This document shows, in pieces, positions 54,039-63,194 of a stretch of 64,000 nucleotides of DNA (positions are counted from its first letter, which is position 1; each line of letters starts with the position of its first letter). The notes beneath the pieces are model-generated. The model was not told the origin of the DNA. It searched no databases and saw nothing but the letters and a program-made list of their open reading frames with translations. The position numbers and the translations under genes were made by a program. The DNA is from Paraburkholderia hayleyella. Its GTDB lineage: Bacteria > Pseudomonadota > Gammaproteobacteria > Burkholderiales > Burkholderiaceae. The stretch lies in the NCBI RefSeq assembly GCF_009455685.1, contig NZ_QPES01000001.1, positions 2,604,001 to 2,668,000 of the forward strand, in the 5' to 3' direction.

Positions 54039-55460
54039 ATGTCCACGCCGCCTACCGCCCGTTCGCTCACCATCATGCTGTGGCTGGTCGCCATGGGCTT
54101 TTTCATGCAGACGCTCGACGCCACCATCGTCAACACGGCCTTGCCTGCGATGGCAGACAGCCTCAATGAGTTGCCGCTACACATGCAATCGGTGGTCATC
54201 GCGTATTCGCTGACGATGGCCGTGATGATCCCGGTCTCCGGCTGGCTTGCCGATCGATTCGGCACGCGACGCGTTTTTTTCAGTGCCATCCTCATCTTCA
54301 CGATCGGCTCGATCCTCTGCGCCAGCGCACCTACGCTGGACTGGCTCGTCCTGGCGCGCATCGTGCAAGGCGCTGGCGGCGCCATGCTGTTGCCGGTCGG
54401 GCGGCTCGCCGTGCTGCGGACTTTTCCCGCCGAACGCTATTTGCCGGCGCTGTCGTTTGTCGCCATTCCAGGGCTGATCGGCCCGCTGATCGGGCCCACG
54501 CTCGGCGGCTGGCTGGTCAACGCCGCCTCGTGGCACTGGATCTTCCTGATCAACGTGCCCGTAGGCCTGTGCGGCTGCATCGCCACCTACTTCTTCATGT
54601 CGGATAGCCGCAATCCGGATACCGCTGCGTTCGATTACAAAGGCTATTTGCTGCTGGTGGCAGGCATGGTGGCCATTTCGTTTGCACTCGATGGCCGTAC
54701 CGAACTGGGCATCCGTCACGCCGCCGTGCTGGTGCTACTGATTCTCGGGCTGGCGTGCTTTGTCGCCTATGGGCTGTATGCGACCCGCGCGCCGCAACCC
54801 ATCTTTTCGCTCGACCTGTTCAAGATCCATACGTTTAGCGTCGGCTTGCTAGGCAACCTGTTCGCCCGTATCGGCAGTGGCGCGATGCCTTATCTGATTC
54901 CGCTGCTGCTGCAAGTCAGCCTCGGCTACGATGCCTTCGAAGCGGGCCTGATGATGCTGCCTATCGCTGCCGCCGCGATCACGTCCAAGCGCATCGTCAC
55001 CTGGCTCATCACCCGTTACGGCTACCGGCGCGTGCTGATGGTCAACACCTTGCTGGTCGGCTCTGCCATCGCCAGCTTCTCCCTGACCAGCACCGGCCAG
55101 CCGCTCTGGCTGCGGCTCGTGCAACTCGCGTTTTTCGGCGCGGTCAACTCGGTGCAGTTCACCGCGATGAATACGCTCACGCTCAAAGACCTCGGCATCG
55201 GTGGCGCCAGCAGCGGCAATAGCCTCTTTTCACTGGTGCAGATGCTGTCGATGAGCCTTGGCGTCACCGTCGCGGGCGCGCTGCTCTCCGCGTTCACCGG
55301 CATCATTGCGCGCGACACGCCGGGCAACTCGCTGCCAGCGTTTCATGCCACCTTCTTGTGCATGGGGATCATCACAGCGGGCACGATGTGGATCTTTGCC
55401 CAGGTTTCGACCGAAACCCGAGGCATGCTGAAAAAAACCGATCCGTCGGAACGGGCTTGA
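54039..55460 (+). CDS. DHA2-type MFS drug transporter
   Basis: 473 residues with about 14 membrane segments. Motif A is seen in GWLADRFGTRRVF, motif D1-like LDATIVNTALPAM at the N-terminus, and motif C-like GPLIGPTLGGWLV, all typical of the EmrB/MdtD branch of proton-driven exporters. It sits between a GntR regulator and an EAL protein gene. The substrate is unknown; there is no adjacent membrane-fusion protein, so it probably works as a single-component pump. Confidence 0.88.
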   Translation: MSTPPTARSLTIMLWLVAMGFFMQTLDATIVNTALPAMADSLNELPLHMQSVVIAYSLTMAVMIPVSGWLADRFGTRRVFFSAILIFTIGSILCASAPTLDWLVLARIVQGAGGAMLLPVGRLAVLRTFPAERYLPALSFVAIPGLIGPLIGPTLGGWLVNAASWHWIFLINVPVGLCGCIATYFFMSDSRNPDTAAFDYKGYLLLVAGMVAISFALDGRTELGIRHAAVLVLLILGLACFVAYGLYATRAPQPIFSLDLFKIHTFSVGLLGNLFARIGSGAMPYLIPLLLQVSLGYDAFEAGLMMLPIAAAAITSKRIVTWLITRYGYRRVLMVNTLLVGSAIASFSLTSTGQPLWLRLVQLAFFGAVNSVQFTAMNTLTLKDLGIGGASSGNSLFSLVQMLSMSLGVTVAGALLSAFTGIIARDTPGNSLPAFHATFLCMGIITAGTMWIFAQVSTETRGMLKKTDPSERA

Positions 55461-55635
55461 GTACGTGGCCCAGCACACCTCGAAGCGGATCATGCCTGCC
55501 CCGCCGCACCTGGGCACGCTTCCTGCTTCTCAATCCTGTAAGCTCAAAACCGCGTGTACGCTATCGCGTCACCGGTTCCCGGCCTGGCTCCCCCTTCGTC
55601 GCTCCATCCCTCCACCCACAGGCGCCCGACCTCGC

Positions 55636-56907
55636 ATGATCGACCTCGATCCTCCTGGCTTTCAGCCCCCGCGTCCGATACCCGGTGACGTGGGTTCGCG
55701 CCGCACCGTGCTATACGGCGGCTATACGGTATTCAGCGTCTTTGCGCCGGTGTTTTCGGTGTCGCACCGGCGAGCCGTCGGCTATCACGCCTCGCTGCGT
55801 GCGCATGACGAGCAAGGCCGCCAGGTGCCGTCGCACGAAGTCTTTACCCAGGCCGCGCGGCGCGGCGATCTGCTCGAAATGGGACGGCTCGCCGAATCAC
55901 TGCATCTGGGTAATTTCCAGGCATTCGACCACCACGATGACGAGTGGTTATTTCTCAGCCTGCACCCTGCCGCGCTGGTGGACACCAGCTATGGCGACGC
56001 CTTGCTCGCCGGGCTTAAAGCGCTGGGTCTGGCGCCACAGCGCGTGGTGCTCGAAGTGCCGGAACAAGCCGGTGGCGAAACCACGCGCGTGATCGAAATC
56101 GTCGGGGCCTTGCATAAAGCCGGCTTTCTGATCGCGCTCGATGGCTTTGGCGCGAAACATTCGAATCTCGACCGGGTGTGGAACCTGCGCCCGGACATCG
56201 TCACGCTCGATCGCGGCATCCTCGCGCAGGCCAGCCAGCATGCGCATATCGAGCGCGTGCTGCCCGGGCTGGTATCGCTGCTGCATGAATCGGGGCAACT
56301 GGTCCTGATGAGCGGGCTCGCCAGCGAGCGCGACGCGCTGATCGCTCTCGAATGCAATGTCGATTTCGTGCAGGGCAGCTACTTTGCCAGCCCAAGCGCT
56401 GAGCCGCTACACACACAAACCGCCGCCCATCTGATGGATAGCCTGACGGCAGCGCTGCGCGAGCGGGTTGCGGCGCGCGAAGGGAAGCAAACCACGCATC
56501 TGGCACCCTATGTCGCCGCACTCGGGCAAGCCAGCGCGCAGATTGCAGCAGGCGTTACGCTGGCGCAGGCCGCCGGGCCGCTGCTCGCGCTGCCCGATAC
56601 GGCGCGCTGCTTTGTGCTCGACCACACCGGGCGGCAAACCGGCGACAACGTGTTGCCGCCGCGCGGCGCCTTGCCACGGGCGCGGCGCTTCAAGCCGCTG
56701 CTGCACTCGGAAGGCGCCAGCTGGGCGCGCCGCCCTTATTTCATCGAAGCGATGCGCGCGCCCGATCAAGTGCATCTGACGCCACCGTATCTATCGATTA
56801 ACGAAGCGCATCTGTGCATCACTGCGTCGATTGCCATACCCAGCGCCCACGGCATGCAAGTGCTGTGCGCCGATATCAACTGGGATGCAGCGGCAAATCA
56901 GTTATAA
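55636..56907 (+). CDS. degenerate EAL-domain protein with C-terminal sensor
   Basis: 423 residues, start at ATG 55636. An EAL fold is clear at ~35-270 (VVLEVPEQ, FGAKHSNLDRVWNLRPDIVTLDRG), but metal-binding and catalytic residues are changed: the EAL triplet reads HAS (51-53), the usual NLSP-type Asn is Ser (FLSLHP), and DDFG reads DGFG. Hydrolysis of c-di-GMP is therefore unlikely; binding or a scaffold role is possible. The C-terminal part (~310-423, RRPYFIEAM...ITASIAI) looks like a PAS/Cache-type domain, as in YkuI. No membrane segments, so it is cytosolic. Confidence 0.82.
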   Translation: MIDLDPPGFQPPRPIPGDVGSRRTVLYGGYTVFSVFAPVFSVSHRRAVGYHASLRAHDEQGRQVPSHEVFTQAARRGDLLEMGRLAESLHLGNFQAFDHHDDEWLFLSLHPAALVDTSYGDALLAGLKALGLAPQRVVLEVPEQAGGETTRVIEIVGALHKAGFLIALDGFGAKHSNLDRVWNLRPDIVTLDRGILAQASQHAHIERVLPGLVSLLHESGQLVLMSGLASERDALIALECNVDFVQGSYFASPSAEPLHTQTAAHLMDSLTAALRERVAAREGKQTTHLAPYVAALGQASAQIAAGVTLAQAAGPLLALPDTARCFVLDHTGRQTGDNVLPPRGALPRARRFKPLLHSEGASWARRPYFIEAMRAPDQVHLTPPYLSINEAHLCITASIAIPSAHGMQVLCADINWDAAANQL

Positions 56908-57006
56908 CTGTGCAGCTATCGCAGCGTATCGGTCACGGCTCCAGCATCAAGACGCACCCTCTGGCCACCCGCACACTGAACGACATTGCCTTGAACTGGA
57001 GAACTT

Positions 57007-58470
57007 ATGGCGTCCCCCCCGGAAACCCTTAGCATGGCGCTCTTTTGCGACTTCGAAAACGTCGCGCTTGGCGTGCGCGATGCCAAATACGAGAAGTTCG
57101 ACATCAAGCTGGTGCTTGAGCGGCTGCTGCTCAAAGGCAGCATCGTCGTCAAGAAAGCGTATTGCGACTGGGAGCGCTACAAGAGCTTCAAGGCAACCAT
57201 GCATGAGGCGAACTTCGAGCTGATCGAAATCCCGCACGTGCGCCAGTCAGGCAAGAATTCCGCCGATATCCGGCTCGTGGTCGATGCGCTCGACCTGTGC
57301 TACACCAAATCGCATGTCAACACCTTCGTCGTGATTAGCGGCGACTCCGATTTTTCGCCGCTGGTGTCCAAGCTGCGCGAGAACGCCAAACAGGTGATCG
57401 GTGTCGGCGTCCAGCAATCCACCTCGGATTTGCTGATCGCCAATTGCGACGAATTCATTTTTTATGACGATCTCGTACGCGAAAGCCAGCGGACGTCCAA
57501 TGTCCGGCGCGACAGCGCCAAGCCCACCCCACCCTCGGCCAGACGAGCCCCCGAAGAAGCCAAGCCGCCCAAGGAAGACCTCGAAACGCGGCGTGGCCGA
57601 GCCATCGAAATCGCGGTACAGACCTTCGATGCACTGGCCACGGAGCGCGGCGACGGCGGCAAGATCTGGGCCTCCGTGCTGAAAAACGCGATCAAACGGC
57701 GCAAGCCTGATTTCAACGAAACCTATTACGGTTTTCGCGCCTTTGGCAATCTGCTCGAAGAAGCCCAGGCACGTGGCCTGCTTGAGTTTGGCCGTGACGA
57801 AAAATCAGGTACCTATGTGTACCGCAGCAACGCGAGCGTGGCGCGAAGTGACAGCCCGTCTGACCGAACAGTGAGCCAGCCGACCGATAGCGCAGCGCAG
57901 CGGCCTGGCGTCATTGCAGCAGGCGATACCTCCAGCGCGGCCAGTACGTCCGGCACCACGGCGAGCGACAAACACGAAACACGGCGTAAAGGGCGGAGCG
58001 GACGCAGCAAGCCCGCGCCGCGCGGCCGTGCCTCAGCCGATGCGGGCCATGAGCAGGCCTCTGCCGCCAAGGCTGCGACATGCGCAACCGAGCTTGAAAC
58101 GACCTCTGAAACAGCACTGCCGCCGGCCGTTGAAGTCTTCGCGGAAAACGTGGCAGATACCCCGCTGCCCGCGACCCATGCCCGCAGCCCAGAGGATGCA
58201 GAGGTGCCCGATAACACCGTGGCGCGCCCAGCGCAAAAGCCGCGCAGCCCCCGAAGCAGCCGCAAAACCGTGGCGCGCAAGAGCCACAAAAGCGCCGAGG
58301 CCAACGCGAGCCGCGCTACCGCGCACGAAGTGCCCACGGTTGACGAACCCCAGCCCGATGCGGCTGTGCCATCGCCCACCACCGCGCCGGATAAACCTGC
58401 CGCGAAGAAAACCACGCGCGGCCGTCGTCCGCGCAAAACGACCGCCTCTTCAGATTCACATTCTGAATAA
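57007..58470 (+). CDS. NYN-domain (LabA/PIN-like) protein with OST-HTH and long basic tail
   Basis: 487 residues. The NYN nuclease-type domain at ~8-160 keeps the acidic residues Asp15/Glu17/Asn18 (CDFEN), Asp in SADIRLVVDAL and the SGDSDFSPLV motif. A LOTUS/OST-HTH domain at ~195-280 (IWASVLKNAIKRRKPDFNET) is an RNA-binding fold often joined to NYN. The last ~200 residues are Ala/Lys/Arg/Pro-rich, low complexity and likely disordered (resembling histone H1 tails). The combination suggests an RNA-cleaving enzyme with a nucleic-acid-binding tail; the target is unknown. Confidence 0.85.
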   Translation: MASPPETLSMALFCDFENVALGVRDAKYEKFDIKLVLERLLLKGSIVVKKAYCDWERYKSFKATMHEANFELIEIPHVRQSGKNSADIRLVVDALDLCYTKSHVNTFVVISGDSDFSPLVSKLRENAKQVIGVGVQQSTSDLLIANCDEFIFYDDLVRESQRTSNVRRDSAKPTPPSARRAPEEAKPPKEDLETRRGRAIEIAVQTFDALATERGDGGKIWASVLKNAIKRRKPDFNETYYGFRAFGNLLEEAQARGLLEFGRDEKSGTYVYRSNASVARSDSPSDRTVSQPTDSAAQRPGVIAAGDTSSAASTSGTTASDKHETRRKGRSGRSKPAPRGRASADAGHEQASAAKAATCATELETTSETALPPAVEVFAENVADTPLPATHARSPEDAEVPDNTVARPAQKPRSPRSSRKTVARKSHKSAEANASRATAHEVPTVDEPQPDAAVPSPTTAPDKPAAKKTTRGRRPRKTTASSDSHSE

Positions 58471-58491
58471 CGTCATTCCATTCATCTCAGC

Positions 58492-58531
58492 GTGACGGCT
58501 TAAAAAGTAAAAACAAAACCCAAGCCGTCAC
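58492..58531. terminator. inverted repeat after the NYN gene
   Basis: A perfect 10-bp stem GTGACGGCTT / AAGCCGTCAC with a 20-base A-rich loop, 21 bases after the stop. No U run follows on the plus strand, so termination is not certain. Confidence 0.45.
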
Positions 58532-59048
58532 CCGATCCCGCTGGATATCCGCCCCCTCCCGGAGCCGCGCATCGTCTCCGTTTCATCCCCGTTTTTCCGC
58601 CTTCTTCGCGTGTTCGCAATACCGCCAATTCCTACAGATTCATTTATCTTCATTTTCATCGGCACGACCACACCTCAAGAAAATTCCCATTAATTCAAGA
58701 TACTTCCTAATCCAGGTGCAGAACGTTCCGGAATTCGTACAATTGCGCCGCTGCTAGTCTGCGACAAGATAGCGCACCAGTTTCATGTCATTTTTGACTA
58801 GCCGTACTCAGTACCAAACCCGCTTTAGCAGAACGTCATGTCTAACCCTCAGCGGCAACTTGCGCTTTTGCATCGTGCGCCAGACTCCCGCCACCTGTCC
58901 GCCCATGGCTTGGCTCCCCGCATAGCCCACGGCATCTCTTATCCGCACGACACTTCACCCGCTTCCACGGTGCCCATCGCCAGATGCAGATGCCTGCATC
59001 CGCCAGGCGGGTTCGCGCAAGTTCCCTGAAACGTGCCAACGCATATCC
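58532..59048. other. intergenic region before the dehydrogenase operon
   Basis: About 515 bases without a supported gene. A 63-codon frame at 58838-59029 has no ribosome site or family resemblance. TTGACT at 58794 could be a -35 element, but no fitting -10 follows. Confidence 0.5.
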
Positions 59049-59831
59049 ATGAAAAAGATTCCTATCCTCCCCATACCCCCTGCCGACTCCGAGGTGCCCT
59101 CAAGCGCCCGGCGCTGGTTCATCACGCGCTCAGCGGCACTGTTGCCCATCGCAGGCGGCCTCAGCGCCTGCGATGGGCCACCCGCGAACAATGCCAGCAA
59201 TGCCAGCGGCAACGCCGCGTCCGCCCGCGTGACTGCCGCGCCCGACGCCCCTGACATCGAGCACTCGCCACGTTACTTCACCGCCGACGAATGGACCTTT
59301 ATCCGCGCAGCGGTCGCGCGTCTCGTGCCGAATGACAAGAACGGCCCGGGCGCGCTTGAGCTCAACGTGCCGACTTTCATTGATACCCAGATGGAAGGCG
59401 AGTTCGGTCACGCCGCCCGCTGGTACATGCTCGGCCCCTACCGCAAGGCCTCTCCACTGTTTGGCTATCAGTCGCGTCTGACACCGCGCGAGGTCTACCG
59501 TCTCGGCATCGCCGCGACCAATCAATACTGCGTGAAGCAGTATGGCAAGCCCTTCGCCGCGCTCTCCAGCGCCGATCAGGATGCCTTATTGCATCAGCTC
59601 GATGGCAACAAAATCAGTTTCAACGACGTCGATGCGAAAAACTTCTTCGACTTCCTGCGCGAGAACACGATCGAAGGTTATCTGGCCGACCCGATGCACG
59701 GCGGCAATAAAGATGGAGGAAGCTGGAAAATGATCGGCTTTCCCGGTGCCCGCGCCGACTTTCTTGAGTTCGTTGGTAAAAATCAACCCTATCCGTATGG
59801 CCCTGTCGGTATCCTGGGCCGGGAGCAGTAA
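59049..59831 (+). CDS. gluconate 2-dehydrogenase subunit 3 family protein (gamma subunit), Tat-type
   Basis: 260 residues. A twin-arginine-like signal (SSARRWFITRSAALLPIAGGL) is followed by a lipobox-like Cys (SAC), then the conserved family region: FTADEWTFIRAAVARLVP, FIDTQMEGEFG, and GYLADPMHGGN. The small subunit is needed for export and maturation of the FAD subunit, with which it is exported by Tat. It is directly followed (no gap) by the GMC dehydrogenase gene. Confidence 0.9.
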   Translation: MKKIPILPIPPADSEVPSSARRWFITRSAALLPIAGGLSACDGPPANNASNASGNAASARVTAAPDAPDIEHSPRYFTADEWTFIRAAVARLVPNDKNGPGALELNVPTFIDTQMEGEFGHAARWYMLGPYRKASPLFGYQSRLTPREVYRLGIAATNQYCVKQYGKPFAALSSADQDALLHQLDGNKISFNDVDAKNFFDFLRENTIEGYLADPMHGGNKDGGSWKMIGFPGARADFLEFVGKNQPYPYGPVGILGREQ

Positions 59832-61610
59832 ATGTCAGTCATCCAAAAAAAACCCGTTGATGCCGTTATCGTCGGCTTTGGCTGGACCGGCTCCATCATG
59901 GCGATGGAACTTGCCGAAGCCGGTCTGAATGTCGTGGCGCTGGAGCGCGGCCCCGCACGCGACACCTACCCCGATTTCGCCTATCCGAAGATCGTGGACG
60001 AACTGTCCTACGGCATCCGCTACAAGCTGATGCAAAACCTCGCCGGCGAAACGGTGACGGTGCGCCACACCCCACAAGACGATGCGCTGCCGTACCGGCA
60101 GATCGGCTCGTTCTTGCCTGGCAATGGCGTAGGCGGTGCGGGCGTGCACTGGAACGGCATGCACTGGCGCGCTACCGCCACCGATTTCAAGCTGCGCAGC
60201 CACTACGAAGGACGCTACGGCAAAGCGTTTATTCCAGCGAATATGACCATCCAGGATTGGGGCATCACCTACGACGAACTCGAACCGTTTTACGACAAAT
60301 TCGAATACATCTGCGGCGTCTCAGGCCAGGCAGGCAACGTTCAGGGCAAGATCCTCAAGGGCGGCAATCCGTTCGAAAGCCCACGCTCGCGTGGCTATCC
60401 GCTGCCGCCGCTCACCAACAACCTGCCGGCCTCGTTGTTCGAGCAGGCCGCACGCTCGCTGGGTTTGAATCCGTTCGCCGCCCCCGCCTCGAACGCATCG
60501 GCAGCCTATACCAACCCCTATGGCATGCAACTGGGCCCTTGTAACTTCTGCGGCTTTTGCGAACGCTTTGGCTGCTACATGTATGCCAAGGCCTCACCGC
60601 AAACCACCATCATTCCGGCATTGATGAAAAAGCCGAACTTCGAGCTACGCACCCAGGCGTATGTGACACGCGTCAATCTGGATTCGACGGGCAAGAAAGC
60701 CACCGGCGTGACCTACATCGATGCTCAGGGAAACGAAGTCGAACAGCCCGCCGACCTCGTGATACTCGCGGCCTACCAGTTTCATAACGTGCGCCTGTTG
60801 CTGCTCTCGAAGATCGGCCAGCAATACGACCCGAAAACCGAACGCGGCACCGTCGGCAAAAACTACGCCTACCAGCTCAACGGCAGCGTTTCGCTGTTTT
60901 TCGACAAGGACGTGCATATCAACCCGTTCATCGGCTCAGGCGGCGGCGGCCAGGTCATCGACGAATTCAACGGCGACAACTTCGACCACGGCCCGCTGAA
61001 CTTTATCGGTGGCGCCTACACCTCGGTCAACACCACGGGCGGACGACCGATCCAGCAATCGGTCCTGCCGCCCGGCACCCCGAACTGGGGCGCGGGCTGG
61101 AAAGCCGCGATGAAAGAGCACTACCTGCATTCGATGACGATCGGCACCGAAGGCTCGGTGATGTCATACCGTGAAAACTTCCTCGATCTCGATCCGACCT
61201 ACCGCGATGCCCACGGTTTGCCGCTGTTGCGCATGTCCTTCGACTGGAAAGACAACGATATCCGCATGTCGCAATACACCACGAACCAGGCGGCGCAAAT
61301 CGGCCGCGCGATGAAGCCCAAACAGATGGCGATCAGCACCAAGCAGTTCGGCGATCACTACGATGTCCGGCCTTACCAGACGACGCACACCACGGGTGGC
61401 GCGATCATGGGCGAGCGGCCCGATACCAGCGTGGTCAACAAGTATCTGCAAAGCTGGGATGTGCCGAATGTGTTCGTGCTGGGCGCGAGCGCTTTTCCGC
61501 AGAACTTCTCGTACAACCCAACGGGCACGGTCGGTGCACTGGCGTACTGGGCCGCGCATGCGATCCGGACGCAGTACCTGAAGCAGCCCGGCGCACTCAT
61601 CAGCGTTTGA
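59832..61610 (+). CDS. GMC-type FAD dehydrogenase, large subunit of a gluconate-dehydrogenase-like complex
   Basis: 592 residues. The FAD-binding start IVGFGWTGSIMAMELAEAG, GNGVGGAGVHWNGMHW, and the C-terminal NPTGTVGALAYWAAHAI are typical. A cysteine cluster (CNFCGFCERFGC at about residues 237-248) corresponds to the 3Fe-4S ligands of bacterial FAD-glucose/fructose-type dehydrogenases. It oxidises a sugar, sugar acid or polyol in the periplasm and passes electrons to the cytochrome c subunit. The start follows the gamma subunit stop with no gap. The substrate cannot be told by sequence alone: gluconate, 2-ketogluconate and sorbitol dehydrogenases look alike. Confidence 0.9.
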   Translation: MSVIQKKPVDAVIVGFGWTGSIMAMELAEAGLNVVALERGPARDTYPDFAYPKIVDELSYGIRYKLMQNLAGETVTVRHTPQDDALPYRQIGSFLPGNGVGGAGVHWNGMHWRATATDFKLRSHYEGRYGKAFIPANMTIQDWGITYDELEPFYDKFEYICGVSGQAGNVQGKILKGGNPFESPRSRGYPLPPLTNNLPASLFEQAARSLGLNPFAAPASNASAAYTNPYGMQLGPCNFCGFCERFGCYMYAKASPQTTIIPALMKKPNFELRTQAYVTRVNLDSTGKKATGVTYIDAQGNEVEQPADLVILAAYQFHNVRLLLLSKIGQQYDPKTERGTVGKNYAYQLNGSVSLFFDKDVHINPFIGSGGGGQVIDEFNGDNFDHGPLNFIGGAYTSVNTTGGRPIQQSVLPPGTPNWGAGWKAAMKEHYLHSMTIGTEGSVMSYRENFLDLDPTYRDAHGLPLLRMSFDWKDNDIRMSQYTTNQAAQIGRAMKPKQMAISTKQFGDHYDVRPYQTTHTTGGAIMGERPDTSVVNKYLQSWDVPNVFVLGASAFPQNFSYNPTGTVGALAYWAAHAIRTQYLKQPGALISV

Positions 61611-61624
61611 CGAGGGCTCCCAAC

Positions 61625-63052
61625 ATGAAAATTTCCTCTGTGTCTTCCTCAATACGCCTCAGCGGGCGCCACGACATGCGTGCCCGTATCGTGGCACTGG
61701 CTTTGCTGCTCACGCCGCTGCTCGCCTTGCTCCTGACTCATGCCGCCCATGCGGCCCCGGCAACAACGACGACAGCGGCGGCAAGCTCGCCCGAGGCACT
61801 CGTGCAACGCGGCGCCTATCTGGCGCGCGCGGGCGATTGCATTGCCTGCCACACCGCCGCCAAAGGCCAGCCATTCGCGGGTGGGCTGCCGATCGATACC
61901 CCCTTCGGCACGATCTACTCGTCCAATATCACGCCTGACAAGGTCACCGGGATCGGCAGCTATACCTTTGCCGACTTCGACCATGCCGTGCGTGAGGGCA
62001 AGTCGAAACGTTATGGCCACCTGTATCCCGCGATGCCCTATCCGTCGTACCGCATCCTCTCGCACGACGACATGCGAGCGCTCTACGCGTACTTCATGCA
62101 AGGCGTCACACCCGTGAAGCAGGCCGACCGGCCGACCGGGCTGAAGTTTCCGTTCAACATCCGCATGCTGATGATGGGCTGGAACCTGCTCTTCATCAAA
62201 GGCGAGCCGCACTATGCCTACGATGCAACGCAAAGCGCGCAGTGGAATCGCGGGGCCTATCTCATCCAGGGCCTCGCCCACTGCGGCGCCTGTCACACGC
62301 CGCATGGCGTGGCGGGCGAGGAGAAAGCGTTTAGCGCCAACGGCAGCAAAAACGCGCGCCAGTATCTTGGCGGCGAGACCCTCGGCGGCTGGAATGCGCC
62401 GACGCTCACTGGCGACATTCGCCGGGGTCTGGCGGGCTGGTCCGCAGACCAGATCGCCGAGTTCCTGAAAACTGGGCGGACAGCTCATAGCGCTGCATTT
62501 GGCGCCATGACGGACGTGATCAACGACAGCACGCAGTATCTGAGCAATGCCGATCTGGACGCGATGGCGGTGTATCTGAAAAGCCTGAGCGCCCAGCCGC
62601 ATGCGGCTCCGTTGCAAGCCGCATCTGGCGCCACCGCTGCAGTAGAGGCAACGGCGGCGACGAACGCCCTGCGCAACGGCGATCTGAGCGCTCGTGGCGC
62701 GCGGGTCTATCTGGACAACTGCAATGCCTGCCATCGCTCGGATGGGACAGGCGCGGCGCTTACGTTCCCATCGCTGGCAAATAATCCGGTCATTCGTTCG
62801 CCCGATCCGACCTCGCTGATTCACATCGTGCTAAGCGGCTCAAAAATGCCAGCGGCCATGCTCGATCCCGCACCACTTGCCATGCCCGATTTCGGCTGGC
62901 GTTTGACTGACCAGCAAGTGGCGGATGTGCTGACTTTCATCCGCAGCAGTTGGGGCAACCATGCAACGGCAGTGGATGCCACAAGCGTTGCCCGAGTCAG
63001 AAAACAGGTCGATGCAGAACACGTGCTGAAGCCGAAGCCCAAAGCAAAATAA
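61625..63052 (+). CDS. triheme cytochrome c subunit of membrane dehydrogenase
   Basis: 475 residues from ATG 61625 behind GAGGG. A signal peptide (VALALLLTPLLALLLTHAAHA) precedes three heme-binding motifs: CIACH, CGACH and CNACH, each with a downstream Met region. It takes electrons from the FAD subunit and gives them to ubiquinone or a terminal oxidase at the inner membrane. It is the last gene of the three-gene operon, closed by a strong terminator. Confidence 0.93.
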   Translation: MKISSVSSSIRLSGRHDMRARIVALALLLTPLLALLLTHAAHAAPATTTTAAASSPEALVQRGAYLARAGDCIACHTAAKGQPFAGGLPIDTPFGTIYSSNITPDKVTGIGSYTFADFDHAVREGKSKRYGHLYPAMPYPSYRILSHDDMRALYAYFMQGVTPVKQADRPTGLKFPFNIRMLMMGWNLLFIKGEPHYAYDATQSAQWNRGAYLIQGLAHCGACHTPHGVAGEEKAFSANGSKNARQYLGGETLGGWNAPTLTGDIRRGLAGWSADQIAEFLKTGRTAHSAAFGAMTDVINDSTQYLSNADLDAMAVYLKSLSAQPHAAPLQAASGATAAVEATAATNALRNGDLSARGARVYLDNCNACHRSDGTGAALTFPSLANNPVIRSPDPTSLIHIVLSGSKMPAAMLDPAPLAMPDFGWRLTDQQVADVLTFIRSSWGNHATAVDATSVARVRKQVDAEHVLKPKPKAK

Positions 63053-63099
63053 TTCACCTGGCACATAACAGGTTTTTTAACGCGCAGGGCTAAAGTCAG

Positions 63100-63135
63100 C
63101 CGCGCCACGCTTGTCACGCGTGGCGCGGTTTTTTT
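63100..63135 (+). terminator. rho-independent terminator of the dehydrogenase operon
   Basis: Perfect 11-bp stem CCGCGCCACGC / GCGTGGCGCGG with a 7-base loop and seven T. Confidence 0.94.
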
Positions 63136-63194
63136 GGGGGAACGCGATTGTTGTAGTACTCGCAGGTAGCGCGCTGTTGCAAGAAACTTGAAGG

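Noticed and set aside
58838..59029. 63-codon frame before the dehydrogenase operon
   Set aside because: No ribosome site and no family resemblance; likely chance.
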